NCBI GenBank assembly: GCA_030674155.1 | Contig: CM060334.1 | Location: forward strand, 16,252,376-16,316,375 | Direction: 5' to 3' | From: Stramonita haemastoma | Taxonomy: Eukaryota; Mollusca; Gastropoda; Neogastropoda; Muricidae | Length of the DNA stretch: 64,000 nucleotides | Shown: positions 1 to 10,511 of the stretch, piece after piece | Layout of the letters: the number at the start of each line of letters is the position of its first letter | Numbering within the stretch: the stretch's first letter is position 1 | The notes under the pieces: model-generated | What the model was told of the DNA's origin: nothing | What the model saw: the letters and a program-made list of their open reading frames with translations, nothing else | Databases searched by the model: none | Translations under genes and position numbers: made by a program

Positions 1-218
1 ACTCTTATGAAATGCGGAACAGGATGTAACGTGTACGCAAGATGTTCTGCGTGTGTTTGTATATGGGGCCTCGGTTTATAGTCTCAGCCGAAGGACTTTT
101 GGGGAGAGTGGAGTCAGCGCTGATGTTAACTCCAGGGGAAAAATCCCCTCGAAGGTGAATTGAACCCGGGTCATCATATTGCGAGTGCAGTGTTCTGACC
201 ACTAGGCTATCCTGTCCT
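1..218 (-). mobile_element. SINE-A, truncated by window edge
   Basis: tRNA-derived SINE. In reverse it begins ggacaggatagcctagtggt (box A) and holds gacccgggttcaattc (box B), then a body with cttcggctgagactataaac. Confidence 0.88.
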
Positions 219-314
219 CACACGTGTGTGTGTGTGTGTGCGTGTGCGTGTGTGCTTGTGCTGAAAAGTGCTAAACAAAAAAAGACGAAAGGTGTGATGA
301 CTTGATGAACGATG

Positions 315-368
315 GGTGCTTATTCCATTATCCTCAATATAAGAAAAATAAAATAAAATTATAAAAAA
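315..368 (+). mobile_element. SINE-A tail fragment next to ARRDC exon
   Basis: gtgcttattccattatcctc then aatataagaaaaataaaat, the 3' end of SINE-A. It ends about 40 bp before exon 409. Confidence 0.7.
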
Positions 369-408
369 TATATATATATATAAAAAATGTGGGGTTTTTT
401 TTGGTCAG

Positions 409-665
409 GAGAGTCAACTGCCATTTCCGCTGAGTTTGACAACCACTCCTCCCGCACGGTCATCCCCTATGCCACCCTGTACCAGACGCAGGCCTTCTTC
501 GCCAGCGGCAAGTCGCGCATTCGCCGCACCAAGTTCACGGTGCTGACCGGCCTGCCCATCGCCCCCGGCACAAGGGGAAGCTGGGACTCCCAGCTGCTGA
601 AGATCCCCGCTGTCTCCCCCTCCATCATCAACTGCTGCGTCATGAAGGTGGACTACTACGTCAAA
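409..665 (+). CDS. ARRDC: ARRDC exon: arrestin C-domain
   Basis: Acceptor ggtcag at 403-408 and donor aaa|GTGAGT at 666. It enters with one base carried over and leaves at phase 0. It encodes ISAEFDNHSSRTVIPYATLY..., ending KVDYYVK, a typical arrestin_C strand pattern. The stretch just upstream (317-365) is the A-rich tail of a SINE. Confidence 0.88.
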
Positions 666-3102
666 GTGAGTCGCAGGAAGCCAGCCCCCCAGCCACCCCC
701 TGCCTGCACCACACACTGCAGATGAAGTAGTAGTACTTGGTGAAAGTTAAAGTCTGTCCCGAGCCTAAGGCTCATCAGGCCAGTGCTTATCCCGGTTTCT
801 GTGGCGTTAAGCGACTGAGAGTCATAGACTCCCCCCCTGAGAGTCATAGACTCCCGCCAGTCCTATCGCAGGGTTAACCCCCAACACAAGGTTGGTACCC
901 CTTTTACACCTGGGTGGGGTGAGAAAATAGCCATGAAGTGCCTTTTCCAAGGGACACAACACCGTAGTCGAAAGCTGGGATCGAACCCGCAACCTTTAGA
1001 TTACGAGTCCAGCGCCCTAACCACTAGACTACAGTGGTGGCTATAGTAGTTGTTTAAAAAAATTTTTTTTAAAGTAGTAGTTGTAGTAAGTTGTGGTAGT
1101 AGTTGTGTTGTAATAGTAGTAGTAGTTGTAGTAGTGTAGTTATAGCAGTAGTAGTAGTATTTATAAGTAGTAGTAGTAGTAAAGTAGTAGTAGTAGGTAG
1201 TGGTAGTAGTTGTAGTAGTAGTCGTAGTCGTAGTCGTAGTAGTATAGTAGTAGTAGTAAGTGAGTTAGTAGTAGTAGTAGTAGTTGTAGTTGTAGTAGTA
1301 GTAGTTGTTGTTGTGCGTTCCCCAGCATGAACACTATGGGGGATCTGTCACCCAGAATGTGCACTCTGACTCGCCCATCCCACCTGGGAATCACCATGAG
1401 ATTGAATTGCACACACTGGATGGAAGATAGTTTGTGTTGACTGTTTTCAAAGTACCTTGCCATACAGGCAGCCCTACTCCGACTTCAGAGGAAATGAAGT
1501 TTGAATTGGCTTTTGTTTTTTGGGGATGATTTTCATTCCTCAGCTGTCCCGAAGTTGGAATGTGGCTGCCTGATTGGTGGAGGAAGAAAACGGTTGTATG
1601 CATGTAAATTTCACCATTGGGGAAGCTCGGAGGTTTAGCCAAGGAAGAAGGAGAAAAACAAACCTTCCTCGGCTAGTGGTCCAAGGTGTACCAGTGGTGA
1701 GATTTTCCAATGGCTGCTGTTATGGTCCATGTTTCAGAAGCGTACAAAAATATGGACAGATCAGGGAACGCATCAGTCTGATCTTGAAGCTGATGGGATG
1801 TTGTTATCATTCCAGAGGTACTTGGTCATTGCAGCGGTGGTCTGGGCTATCCTAGAGAGAATTTCAGGTTTTGATCCTTGATCTGATACTATCGCTCCCA
1901 GATATTTGAAGCTATGGACGGTCTGGATTTTCTTGCCATCTATAATTACGTCTGCAGCCCTACAAGTAGCTTTAACATTCATTGACTGACCTTTGAAAGC
2001 AAAAGTGAGCTGTCCATTGCATCACTTAGGTCATCCTGCAATGTTCCAGGATTCACTGTTGTGGCTTTGCAAGGTCATCCACAATATTTGGGAACCACTA
2101 CTACTACTAGGGTTAACTGACAAAACTTTTGGCGAGGCCTCTGCAGACAAGTAAAAAGAAAAAAATCTTTCTTCCATGCAGCAAGACATGCACTTATTCA
2201 AATTCAAATTCAAAATACTTTATTATCTCTAAAACAGAGAAATTCCAGTGGGTTACAAGCCGTATATAAGAACAAAAACCACTAAAAATAAAATCAATAT
2301 AGACTCTCAACACAGGCTCTGAACATCACACTCACCCATCAAGTATAAAAGCACCCACAAGTCAGCAATACCTCAGCCAGTTGTAAACTCAGCCAAGTGT
2401 AAAATCACAAACATTCGTGTAGGCACCAGTATGCCCACACACTCACACATGGCTCGTGTATTTACATACATACATACACACACAATATTAAAAACATTCG
2501 CACAGTGCACACGCATTTTAAACATAAACCAAATTGTTTTAACATATTGTATGATAAGACAAATACCAATTAAATTTGTACACTGTTCCATTAAGATATT
2601 GAACACAGTTCATGGAAACGGTCTGATATTCAGAGGTTTTATTTTCTTTATTTTTTTCATTCTTTTATACCAAGGATAATGGAACAAGCACTCTTGTGCT
2701 TTTTTACCGTCCCGTCAGTCCCCGTGTGTATGCAGTTTTGTAAATGTCATCTGTTCCCACCGTACACAATGGCCTTCTCTTAGAAAAGCAGAACAGGATT
2801 TAACGTGTGTGCAAGATGTTGAAGAGGTGCCGCTTTGTCCCTGCAGGTGGCGCTGCACATCCCCGGAGCCTACAACCTGACGGTGCACCTGCCCATTGTC
2901 ATCGGCACGGTGCCGTACCGCCGCGCCCAGTCCTACTGCTTCACCCAGTCCCGCTTCTACCGAGAGACGCAGGCCCAGTTTGCCGACATGGACTTCCTGC
3001 CCTTGCCCCCGCCCTACCGGGAAACCATCACCCCACCTCCCCCCTTTGAAGGTCAGAGTCGTGTGGTACAGTTTTGGAAGGGGGTGTGTGTGTGTGTGTG
3101 TG

Positions 3103-3139
<37 letters not shown>

Positions 3140-6100
3140 GTGTGTGGTGTTTTAAAAGGAAGCAGCGCGCTAAATTTAGCACTCTTGACTGACTGATGCT
3201 GGGTTTGTTCACTGGGGCACATTCTTACAAGTTAAAAAAAAGTTAAAGTCTGTCCCGAGCCTAAGGCTCATCAGGCCGGTGCTTATCCGGTTTCTGTGGC
3301 GTTAAGCGACTGAGAGTCATAGACTCCCCCCCCTGGATAGGACACCAGTCTATCGCAGGGTTAACCCCCAACACAAGGTTGGTACCCCTTTTACACCTGG
3401 GTGGGGTAGAAAATAGCCGTAAAGTGCCTTTTCCAAGGGCAAACCCATAGCCGAAAGCTGGGATCGAGAACCCGCAACCTTTAGATTACGAGTCCAACGC
3501 CCTAACCACTAGATACAGCGGCGGCCAACACAAAGAATACTATACTTTATCAAGTACACTGGGGCACCACAGCTGTCAGTTTCCCCTAATTTCAGCTCCT
3601 CTCAGCTGCTAATTGTATCCCATCCCAGCCCAGCTTTGGCCAGCTGGTACTATCTATTAAGCAGAAGCTGACCACACATGGACTAGGTAAAAGGAAGCAG
3701 CGCGCTAAATTTAGCACTCTTGATTGAGCAATGCTGGATTTGTTCACTGGGGCACATTCTTACAAAAATTAAAGTTAAAGTCTGTCCCGAGCCTAAGGCT
3801 CATCAGGCCGGTGCTTATCCCGGTTTCTGTGGCGTTAAGCGACTGAGAGTCATAGACTCCCCCCCCCTGGATAGGATGCCAGTCTATCGCAGGGTTAACC
3901 CCCAACACAAGGTTGGTACCCCCTTTTACACCTGGGTGGGGTGAGAAAATAGCCGTAAGTGCCTTTTCCAAGGGCACAACGTCATAGCTGAAAGCTGGGA
4001 TCGAACCCGCAATCTTTAGATTACGAGTCCAACGCCCTAACCACTAGACTATAGCGGCGGCTAGGTAAAAGGAAGCAGCACGCTAAATTTAGCACTCTTG
4101 ACTGACTGAGCGATGCTGGATTTGTTCACTCGGGCACATTCTGACAAACTCTCTGTGACGAGAGCCTAGTGGTCAGAACATTGCGCTGGCAATTTGACAG
4201 ACCCGGGTTCGAGTCCGGTCAAGAAAATTTTTCTCCTTGAGTTAAGATCAGTGCTGACTCCACTCTCCCCAAAAGTCCTTCAGATGAGACTTTAAACCAA
4301 GGCCCCGTGTGTGAACGCACGCAGAACATCTTGCGCACATGTTAAATCCTGTTCCGCTTTTCGTAAGAGTAGGCCATCGTGTGCCGGTGTGAACAGATGA
4401 CAATATTTACAAAACTGCATACACATGGGGACCGGATAAAAAAAAGCACATGATTGCTTATTCTGTTATCCTCGATATAAAAGAATAAATAAATATAAAA
4501 GAATAAATAATAAATGATAAAAAATGAATGGGGGCAGATCCACCAACGTATGCAGAGAGCATCGGCGGTGCAGTGGACCTGAACGATGACGATGACGACG
4601 AGCCAGGGATGAACATGGGCGACCTGACCTTCACCCCAATGTACACCTACGTCTACAACTACCGACCTCCCCCCTCAGACGACCCAGGAGAGGAGCTGAC
4701 GCTGGCCATCGCCCCTCCAGGTGAGTCAGGGTGCTGGAGAGACGGGCAGGTAGACAGGGGGGAAAGAGAGGCTGAGGAGCATGAAGGTTGGGATGGGTTG
4801 TTTGTTTTTGTTGTTTTTTTAAGAGTAAAGGATACAGAGTCACTTCTTTGGTTTTTTGGTGGGTTTTTTTTTTTTTTTACAAGATTAGGGATTGTAAAAA
4901 AAAATGTAAAGGATAAAGTGCAATGAGAACCAGTGATTATAAAAAGAAAAAAAGGGAGTTACATACATCCGTAAGAGTGTATGTACCCACATCAGTAAGA
5001 GTGTATGTACCCACATCAGTAAGAGTGTATGTACCCACATCTAAGTAAGTAGGTGTATGTACCCACATCGTAAGAGTGTATGTACCCACATCAGTAAGAG
5101 TGTATGTACCCACATCCGTAAGAGTGTATGTACCCACATCAGTAAGAGTGTATGTACCCACATCAGTAAAGTGTATGTACCCACATCCGTAAAAGTGTAT
5201 GTACCCACATCAGTAAGAGTGTATGTACCCACATCAGTAAGAGTGTATGTACAACATCAGTAAGAGTGTTTGTTTTACCAATCAGTAAAAAATTAAAAGT
5301 AAAGTGAATGACCCAATCATAAGAGTGTAGTACCACATCAGTAAGAGTGTATGTACCCACCTACTTGGAAGCTAAAAATAACAATTAAAAAGCAACGCAA
5401 AGAAATCGAGCAAACCAGCTGCCATGGCGCAGTTGTTAGCGCCATGGGTTTTAGGACTGGAAGGTCACAGGTTTGAATCCCATAAGAGTCGTAAGGATTT
5501 TTCAGACTCTGACCGGCTCTGGGAGATATTATGGTAGTTAGTGTGGAGTACAACCCTGTCAAGTAGTCTCAAAGCACATGCACTTCCACCAAAGCCATGC
5601 ACTTCACAGCAGCATCATTATGTCATCCTCATTATCATTGATCATCATGCAAAAAAGAATTTCTTCTAATTGGGTGGCCCCAGTCGCTCTGGTTTCATGG
5701 TGACCTCAGATTTGGTTTGCCCATACGCTTCTGTGCCCGTGGTGAGTTTGTGTCAAAGCCTTTGGGGTTGGAGGTTCAAAGGGGACAGTTGTTGGAGGGA
5801 CATTATGGTGGTTGTCACCTCGGGTGGGCATCTTTGAATCTGTTGTATATGCATCTGGTTACGTTACATTTTCAGAATGAGTGCATGGAATTTGTTACAT
5901 GTGCATGGTTATATGGTGTATTTTTCAGTACATGGTTTATTTTCAGAGTGGTTACATATACATTTTTTAGAGTGAGCGCTGGTGAATCTGTTACATGTGC
6001 ATATGGTTACATTGTTTTTTTTTTTAGAGTGAGCAGCGGTGAATCTGTTACATGTGCATATTGTTACATGGTGGTTTTTTAGAGTGAGCAGCGGTGAATC

Positions 6101-8719
6101 TGTTACATGTGCATATTGTTACATGGTGTTATTTTTCTGTACTTGGTGTATTTTTCAGAGCAAACTTCATTAAATCTGTTACATGTGCATATGTTACATG
6201 GTGTATTTTTCAGTCCTTGGTGTATTTTCAGAGCAAACTTCATTAAATCTGTTACATGTGCATATGGTTACATGGTGTATTTCCAGAGTAAGCATTGGTG
6301 AATCTTTTTTTTTTTTAAAGTTCTTTTATATCAAGGGTAATGGAATAAGCATTCATATGCTTTTTTACATCCAGTCCCTATCTATATGCAGTTTTGTAAA
6401 TCTTGTCATCTGTTCCCATTGGCACACGATGGCCTGTTCTTACGAAAAGCGGAACAGGATTTAACATGTGCGCAAGATGTTCTGTTATGAATCGGTTATA
6501 TGTGCATCTGGTTACATTTTCAGAGTGAGTGCCATGGAATTTGTTACATGTGCATTGTTATGTGGTGTCTATTTCTGTACATGGTTTATTTTTCAGAGTG
6601 GTTACCTATACATTTTTAGAGTGAGCACAGGTGAATCTGTTACATGTGCATATTGTTACATGGTGGTTTTTCAGAGTGAGCGCTGGTGAATCTGTTACAT
6701 GTGCATATTCTTACATGGTGTATTTCCAGAGCAAACACCATTGAATCTGTGACATGTGCATATGGTCTCCTGGTGTATTTTCAGAGCGAGCACCAATGAA
6801 TCTAGCCGCCGCTGCAGTCTAGTGGTTAGGGCGTTGGACTCGTAATCTAAAGGTTGCAGGTTTGATCCCAGTTTTCGGTTATGGCGTTGTGCCCTTGGAA
6901 AAGGCACTTTACAGCTATTTTCTCACCCCACCCAGCTGTACAAGGGGTACCAACCTTGTGTTGGGGGTTAACCCTGCGATAGACTGGCATCCTATCCAGG
7001 GGGGAGTCTATGACTCTCAGTCGCTTAACGCCACAGAAACCGGGATAAGCACCGGCCTGATGAGCCTTAGGCTCGGGACAGACTTTAACTTTAACAGGTG
7101 AATCTGTTACATGTGCATATTCTTACCTGGTGTATTTTCAGAGTGAGCACCAATGAATCTGTTACATGTGCCCATGGTTACCTGGTGTATTTTCAGAGTG
7201 AGCACCAATGAATCTGTTACATGTGCCCATGGTTACCTGGTGTATTTTCAGAGTGAGCACCAATGAATCTGTTACATGTGCCTGTGGTTACCTGGTGTAT
7301 TTGTCAGTGCCTGGTGTATTTTCAGAGTGAGCACCAGTGAATCTGTTATGTGTGCATATGGTCACCTGGTGTATTTTCAGAGTGAGCACTAATGAATCTG
7401 TTATGTGTGCATATGGTCACCTGGTGTATTTTCAGAGTGAGCACTAACGAATCTGTTATGTGTGCATATGGTCACCTGGTGTATTTGTCAGTGCCTGGTG
7501 TATTTTCAGAGTGAGCACTAATGAATCTGTTATGTGTGCATATGGTCACCTGGTGTATTTTCAGAGTGAGCACTAACGAATCTGTTATGTGTGCATATGG
7601 TCACTGGTGTATTTTCAGAGTGAGCACCAGTGAATCTGTTATGTGTGCATATGGTCACCTGGTGTATTTTCAGAGTGAGCACCAGTGAATCTGTTATGTG
7701 TGCATATGGTCACCTGGTGTATTTTCAGAGTGAGCACCAGTGAATCTGTTATGTGTGCATATGGTCACCTGGTGTATTTTCAGAGTGAGCACTAATGAAT
7801 CTGTTATGTGTGCATATGGTCACCTGGTGTATTTTCAGAGTGAGCACCAATGAATCTGTTATGTGTGCATATGGTCACCTGGTGTATTTTCAGAGTGAGC
7901 ACCAGTGAATCTGTTATGTGTGCATATGGTCACCTGGTGTATTTTCAGAGTGAGCACCAATGAATCTGTTATGTGTGCATATGGTCACCTGGTGTCTTTT
8001 CAGAGTGAGCACCAATGAATCTGTTACATGTGCCCATGGTTACCTGGTGTATTTTCAGAGTGAGCACCAATGAATCTGTTATGTGTGCATATGGTCACCT
8101 GGTGTATTTTCAGAGTGAGCACCAATGAATCTGTTATGTGTGCATATGGTCACCTGGTGTCTTTTCAGAGTGAGCACCAATGAATCTGTTACATGTGCCC
8201 ATGGTTACCTGGTGTATTTTCAGAGTGAGCACCAATGAATCTGTTATGTGTGCATATGGTCACCTGGTGTATTTTCAGAGTGAGCACCAATGAATCTGTT
8301 ATGTGTGCATATGGTCACCTGGTGTCTTTTCAGAGTGAGCACCAATGAATCTTTTTTTTTTTCTTTTTTTTTTGAGATCAGATTTTCAGTTTTTCCTGTC
8401 ATCAGCCACAATGTGATAGAATCGCACCAATGAATCTGTTACCTGTGCCCATGGTTACCTGGTGTATTTTTCAGTAGCTGGTGTATTTTCAGAGTAAGCA
8501 CCAATGAATCTGTTACCTGTGCCCATGGTTACCTGGTGTATTTTTCAGTAGCTGGTGTATTTTCAGAGTAAGCACCAATGAATCTGTTACCTGTGCCCAT
8601 GGTTACCTGGTGTATTTTTCAGTAGCTGGTGTATTTTCAGAGTGAGCACCAATGAATCTGTTACCTGTGCCCGTGGTTACCTGGTGTATTTTTCAGTACC
8701 TGGTGTATTTTCAGAGTGA
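409..8719 (+). CDS. ARRDC: Alpha-arrestin (arrestin domain-containing protein 2/3/4-like), 3' part of gene
   Basis: Partial gene; its 5' exons lie left of the window. Exons read: 409-665, 2847-3051, 4538-4720, and a probable terminal exon from 8715. Phases agree at every join (0 after the first, 1 after the second and third). The peptide runs through the end of the arrestin C-terminal domain (key strings TLYQTQAFFASGKSR, LKIPAVSPSI, VDYYVK, then VALHIPGAYNLTVHLPIVIGTVP-type end), followed by a tail with two PPxY motifs: PPPY at 3006-3017 and PPTY at 4540-4551, then a TYVYNYRPPP string like the ARRDC3 tail. Family knowledge: alpha-arrestins are cytosolic/endosomal adaptors whose PPxY motifs recruit WW domains of NEDD4-type ubiquitin ligases to receptors and transporters. 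If the last exon is right, the protein ends APPE-stop, the stop being the third codon position set after the 8714/8715 junction. The terminal exon is the least certain part; read-through of the 4720 donor is an alternative. Confidence 0.85.
742..1042 (-). mobile_element. SINE-B
   Basis: tRNA-derived. In reverse: tagtctagtggttagggcg, gattacgag/ctcgtaatct anticodon-arm-like part, gcgggttcgatcccagct box B, then a body ending in gcctaggctcgggacagact. Confidence 0.9.
1075..1313. repeat. (TAG)n trinucleotide tract
   Basis: Imperfect GTA/TAG repeat with TTG interruptions. Confidence 0.92.
1316..1500 (+). repeat. Dispersed repeat G (LINE/SINE-like, unclassified)
   Basis: Shares ccccagc..aacact, gtcacccagaat, ctgactcgcccatcccacctgg, caggcagcc..actccgacttc with copies at 54,080-54,240 and 63,140-63,305, and in reverse at 57,690-57,800. 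Confidence 0.7.
1770..2100 (-). mobile_element. Non-LTR retrotransposon reverse transcriptase fragment
   Basis: In reverse it encodes IDGKKIQTVHSFKYLGAIVS, SDQGSKPEILSRIAQTTAAM, the FKYLGSxVS...EIxxRIxxA motif at the end of LINE RT domains. It stops soon after TKYLWND; a dead fragment. Confidence 0.85.
2636..2820 (-). mobile_element. SINE-A fragment (3' part)
   Basis: Tail and body to gaacaggatttaacgtgtgt; the tRNA head is absent. It ends about 25 bp before ARRDC exon 2847. Confidence 0.82.
2847..3051 (+). CDS. ARRDC: ARRDC exon: end of arrestin C-domain and first PPxY
   Basis: Acceptor ccctgcag at 2839-2846, donor GAAG|GTCAGA at 3052. Begins VALHIPGAYNL, contains LPIVIGTVP, and carries PPPY at 3006-3017. 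A reverse-oriented SINE fragment ends about 25 bp before this exon, so the acceptor's upstream sequence is largely SINE-derived. Confidence 0.88.
3155..3235 (+). repeat. Dispersed repeat F fragment
   Basis: aggaagcagcgcgctaaatt, ttgttcactggggcacattc. Repeated at 3,690-3,772 and 4,066-4,150; longer copy 3,541-3,772; reversed copies at 35,830-36,050 and 52,672-52,770. Confidence 0.8.
3238..3525 (-). mobile_element. SINE-B
   Basis: Same family as 742-1042, with small deletions around box B. Confidence 0.9.
3541..3770 (+). repeat. Dispersed repeat F, long copy
   Basis: Contains gacagctgtcagtttccc-like, ctcagctgctaattgtatcc, and ends in the 80-bp part also at 3,155 and 4,066. Confidence 0.7.
3770..4062 (-). 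mobile_element. SINE-B
   Basis: Third copy of the family; full-length, head ending tagcggcggctag. Confidence 0.9.
4066..4150 (+). repeat. Dispersed repeat F fragment
   Basis: ggtaaaaggaagcagcacgc to gggcacattctgacaaa; the third local copy. Confidence 0.8.
4158..4520 (+). mobile_element. SINE-A, full length
   Basis: Box A gcctagtggtcagaac, box B gggttcgagtcc, body, and A-rich tail ending about 15 bp before ARRDC exon 4538. Confidence 0.9.
4538..4720 (+). CDS. ARRDC: ARRDC exon: second PPxY and acidic tail
   Basis: Acceptor gggggcag ends at 4537; donor CCAG|GTGAGT at 4721. The joined codon G|AT gives D-PPTY, a PPxY motif at 4540-4551. An acidic run of about seven Asp/Glu and MYTYVYNYRPPP follow. 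The acceptor has almost no polypyrimidine tract because a SINE A-rich tail ends just upstream. Confidence 0.85.
4960..5360 (+). repeat. 24-bp minisatellite with GTAAGA motifs in ARRDC intron
   Basis: About 14 units of gtaagagtgtatgtacccac plus atca, about 240 bp downstream of the 4720 donor. Each good unit has CA|GTAAGA, a donor-like motif in the gene's sense direction. Degraded at the right end. Confidence 0.9.
5415..5570 (+). mobile_element. tRNA-like SINE (family H)
   Basis: Box A-like catggcgcagttgttagcg and box B-like aggtttgaatcc, followed by a ~100-bp body. Only one copy seen here, so the call is tentative. Confidence 0.55.
6303..6483 (-). mobile_element. SINE-A fragment inserted in the ARRDC acceptor array
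   Basis: Tail (ttcttttatatcaagggtaa) to gcgcaagatgttctg; head missing. Confidence 0.82.
6805..7097 (+). mobile_element. SINE-B inserted in the ARRDC acceptor array
   Basis: Head agtctagtggttagggcgtt and ggtttgatcccagt; body to the gggacagactttaactttaa end. Confidence 0.9.
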
Positions 8720-9280
8720 GCGCTGTGAACTGGGCGGAGACAACCAACCACCTCTCACGAACAGAAGACACAAGGCAGCTGCTGAAGGCAGGCAGGTAGG
8801 CAGGTAGGCAGGCACGGGGGATACCTGCTCACTGCCACACCTGCCTGCCTGCCACATCCCGCCAGGCGTTCTGAGTCTCCTGTCGTCAGCTCCCGTCACG
8901 TCGCGTCGCTGCTGATTTCACGTCTGCGGAGCTGGTCTCTTGCCAGGCACGCTTGTTCCGTTTCCCTGTGTTGTGCCGCCAGTGTTGACATCAGTGTGTG
9001 CAGTTACGCCAGGAGGCTGGCTGGCTGACAGTGGAGTAAGAGGTTTCTGTTTGTTTTGCTGTTCTTTGAAAAACGGTTATATCTGTATTGGTTGGCAGCC
9101 AAAGTCTCTTCCAAGAAGAGATTGAAAATGGCAACAGCAAATATCTTCTTTTTAAAAATTTTGGGGGGATGTCTTGGTTTTGGGGTTTTTTTTTGTTCTT
9201 TGAAAGCATATGTTTGTCAGTTCAGAGTTCGGGTTTTTTTTGTCTTTTTGCTGAAAGAAAAACTGAATGAAATAAACCCT
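8715..9280 (+). CDS. ARRDC: Probable ARRDC terminal exon (E-stop) with 3' UTR
   Basis: The acceptor gtattttcag ends at 8714. Joined to the single base left by the 4720 donor, it reads GAG then TGA (8717-8719), so almost all of this exon would be 3' UTR. The non-repetitive sequence after 8721 is unlike the array before it. A candidate AATAAA lies at 9271-9276 and another at 10243-10248. The end coordinate is approximate. No transcript is available, so this exon is inferred from phase and splice motif only. Confidence 0.5.
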
Positions 9281-10036
9281 GATTTTATGCTTTTTCATCG
9301 GCCAAAAAAAAAGAAAGGGAAACTGTTTGCTTTTTTAAATTATTATTTCTGTTCAGCCTTCTTTGAATTTATTTCAAGTGTCTTATAAAGTACTGTCATG
9401 TTGTTGTGTCTGAAGATATATGAGCAACAACAACAACAAAAATCCCACAACAAACCATCATGTATATTATGTATTGTGACAAAAACTGCTTAGAGAGAAT
9501 AGTTTATCTCTGATATTCGGAGAGAATAGCTATCTCTGATATTTTTTTATTTTGGCAGGGGGGGGGGCTGAAAACAAAAAAAAGCAACATCACCACAACA
9601 AAATGCATTATATGACAGCACACTTTGGTTGTTGTTGTTGTTGTTTTTTTAGAACTGCACTCTAAGACAGATGCAGAAGGAAACGGTTAAGGTTGTGGGG
9701 GCAGTAAAGAAGGGTTGAAGGAGCGACAAGCTGGCAATGCCTATCGATACACCTCTCTCTCCCATTCCCTGTATCATAATGGCCTATTGTATACTTACAT
9801 GATGGTGGTGTATTTTTTTGTATTGGTTTTTTTTTGTGTGTGTGAAAAATGTGGACATGTTGGTCAGCTTTCTGTGCTATGTCTCTCTGGTGGAAAACCC
9901 TTGTGGAGTCAGTCAGTGTACTGGATGTGATGTTCAGTGGGGTAGACTGGCATGCGTTCTTAAAGTAATGGCTTTGTTCAATCAAAGGATTTTTGAGGAG
10001 AAAGGGTCAGGGGAGGAGGGAGGGTTGGGAGAGTGG

Positions 10037-10053
10037 GGGTGTGTGTGTGTGTG

Positions 10054-10106
<53 letters not shown>

Positions 10107-10107
10107 T

Positions 10108-10161
<54 letters not shown>

Positions 10162-10183
10162 TGTGTGTGTGTGTGTGTGTTGA
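10037..10183. repeat. (TG)n microsatellite
   Basis: Over 140 bp of mostly TG. Confidence 0.95.
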
Positions 10184-10461
10184 AGTGCAGCATATAATTG
10201 CTTTGGCAGTGAAGATCTGCTGGGTTTTTTTGTGACCATGTAAATAAACATATGAGTTTTGTAATATGTGCCCATGTTGTATAAAATGTTAATGTTGAAT
10301 CATACAAAATGATGTGTTTTGTACTATGCTACGACATATGTTATATCAATATTTTGATGTTAAATCATTCGTTTTGCATAGAAAAGAAAACTAGAATGAG
10401 ATCATTAAAATGTAAGTGTGTGTGTGTGTGTGTGCAACCATTCTGAAGCATTCTTAAGTGG

Positions 10462-10462
10462 C

Positions 10463-10511
<49 letters not shown>
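10462..10511. repeat. (TG)n microsatellite
   Basis: About 24 TG units; a shorter tract precedes it at 10,415-10,434. Confidence 0.95.

Larger units (their letters stand above)
5830..8714 (+). repeat. ~55-bp minisatellite carrying ARRDC 3' splice acceptors (about 40 units)
   Basis: Unit runs agtgagcaccaatgaatctg, then ttatgtgtgcatatggtcac, then ctggtgtattttcag. Units from 5,830 to 6,800 are diverged. Units from 7,100 to 8,340 are nearly identical 55-mers. After a short interruption (8,350-8,424) the last four are 74-bp versions with an extra TTTTTCAG. The last unit ends exactly at the terminal-exon acceptor (8714). Two SINEs are inserted within the older part. Confidence 0.93.

Noticed and set aside
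414..716. Antisense open frame over the ARRDC exon
   Set aside because: Shadow of a GC-rich coding exon; no homology.
6805..6885. tRNA gene
   Set aside because: Boxes A and B are present but belong to SINE-B; the acceptor stem does not pair and the same sequence is repeated with a long tail.
9978..10307. Thr/His- and Cys/Val-rich open frames
   Set aside because: Products of (TG)n/(CA)n tracts; the same holds at 23.9, 24.7, 53.2, 56.6 and 58.7 kb.
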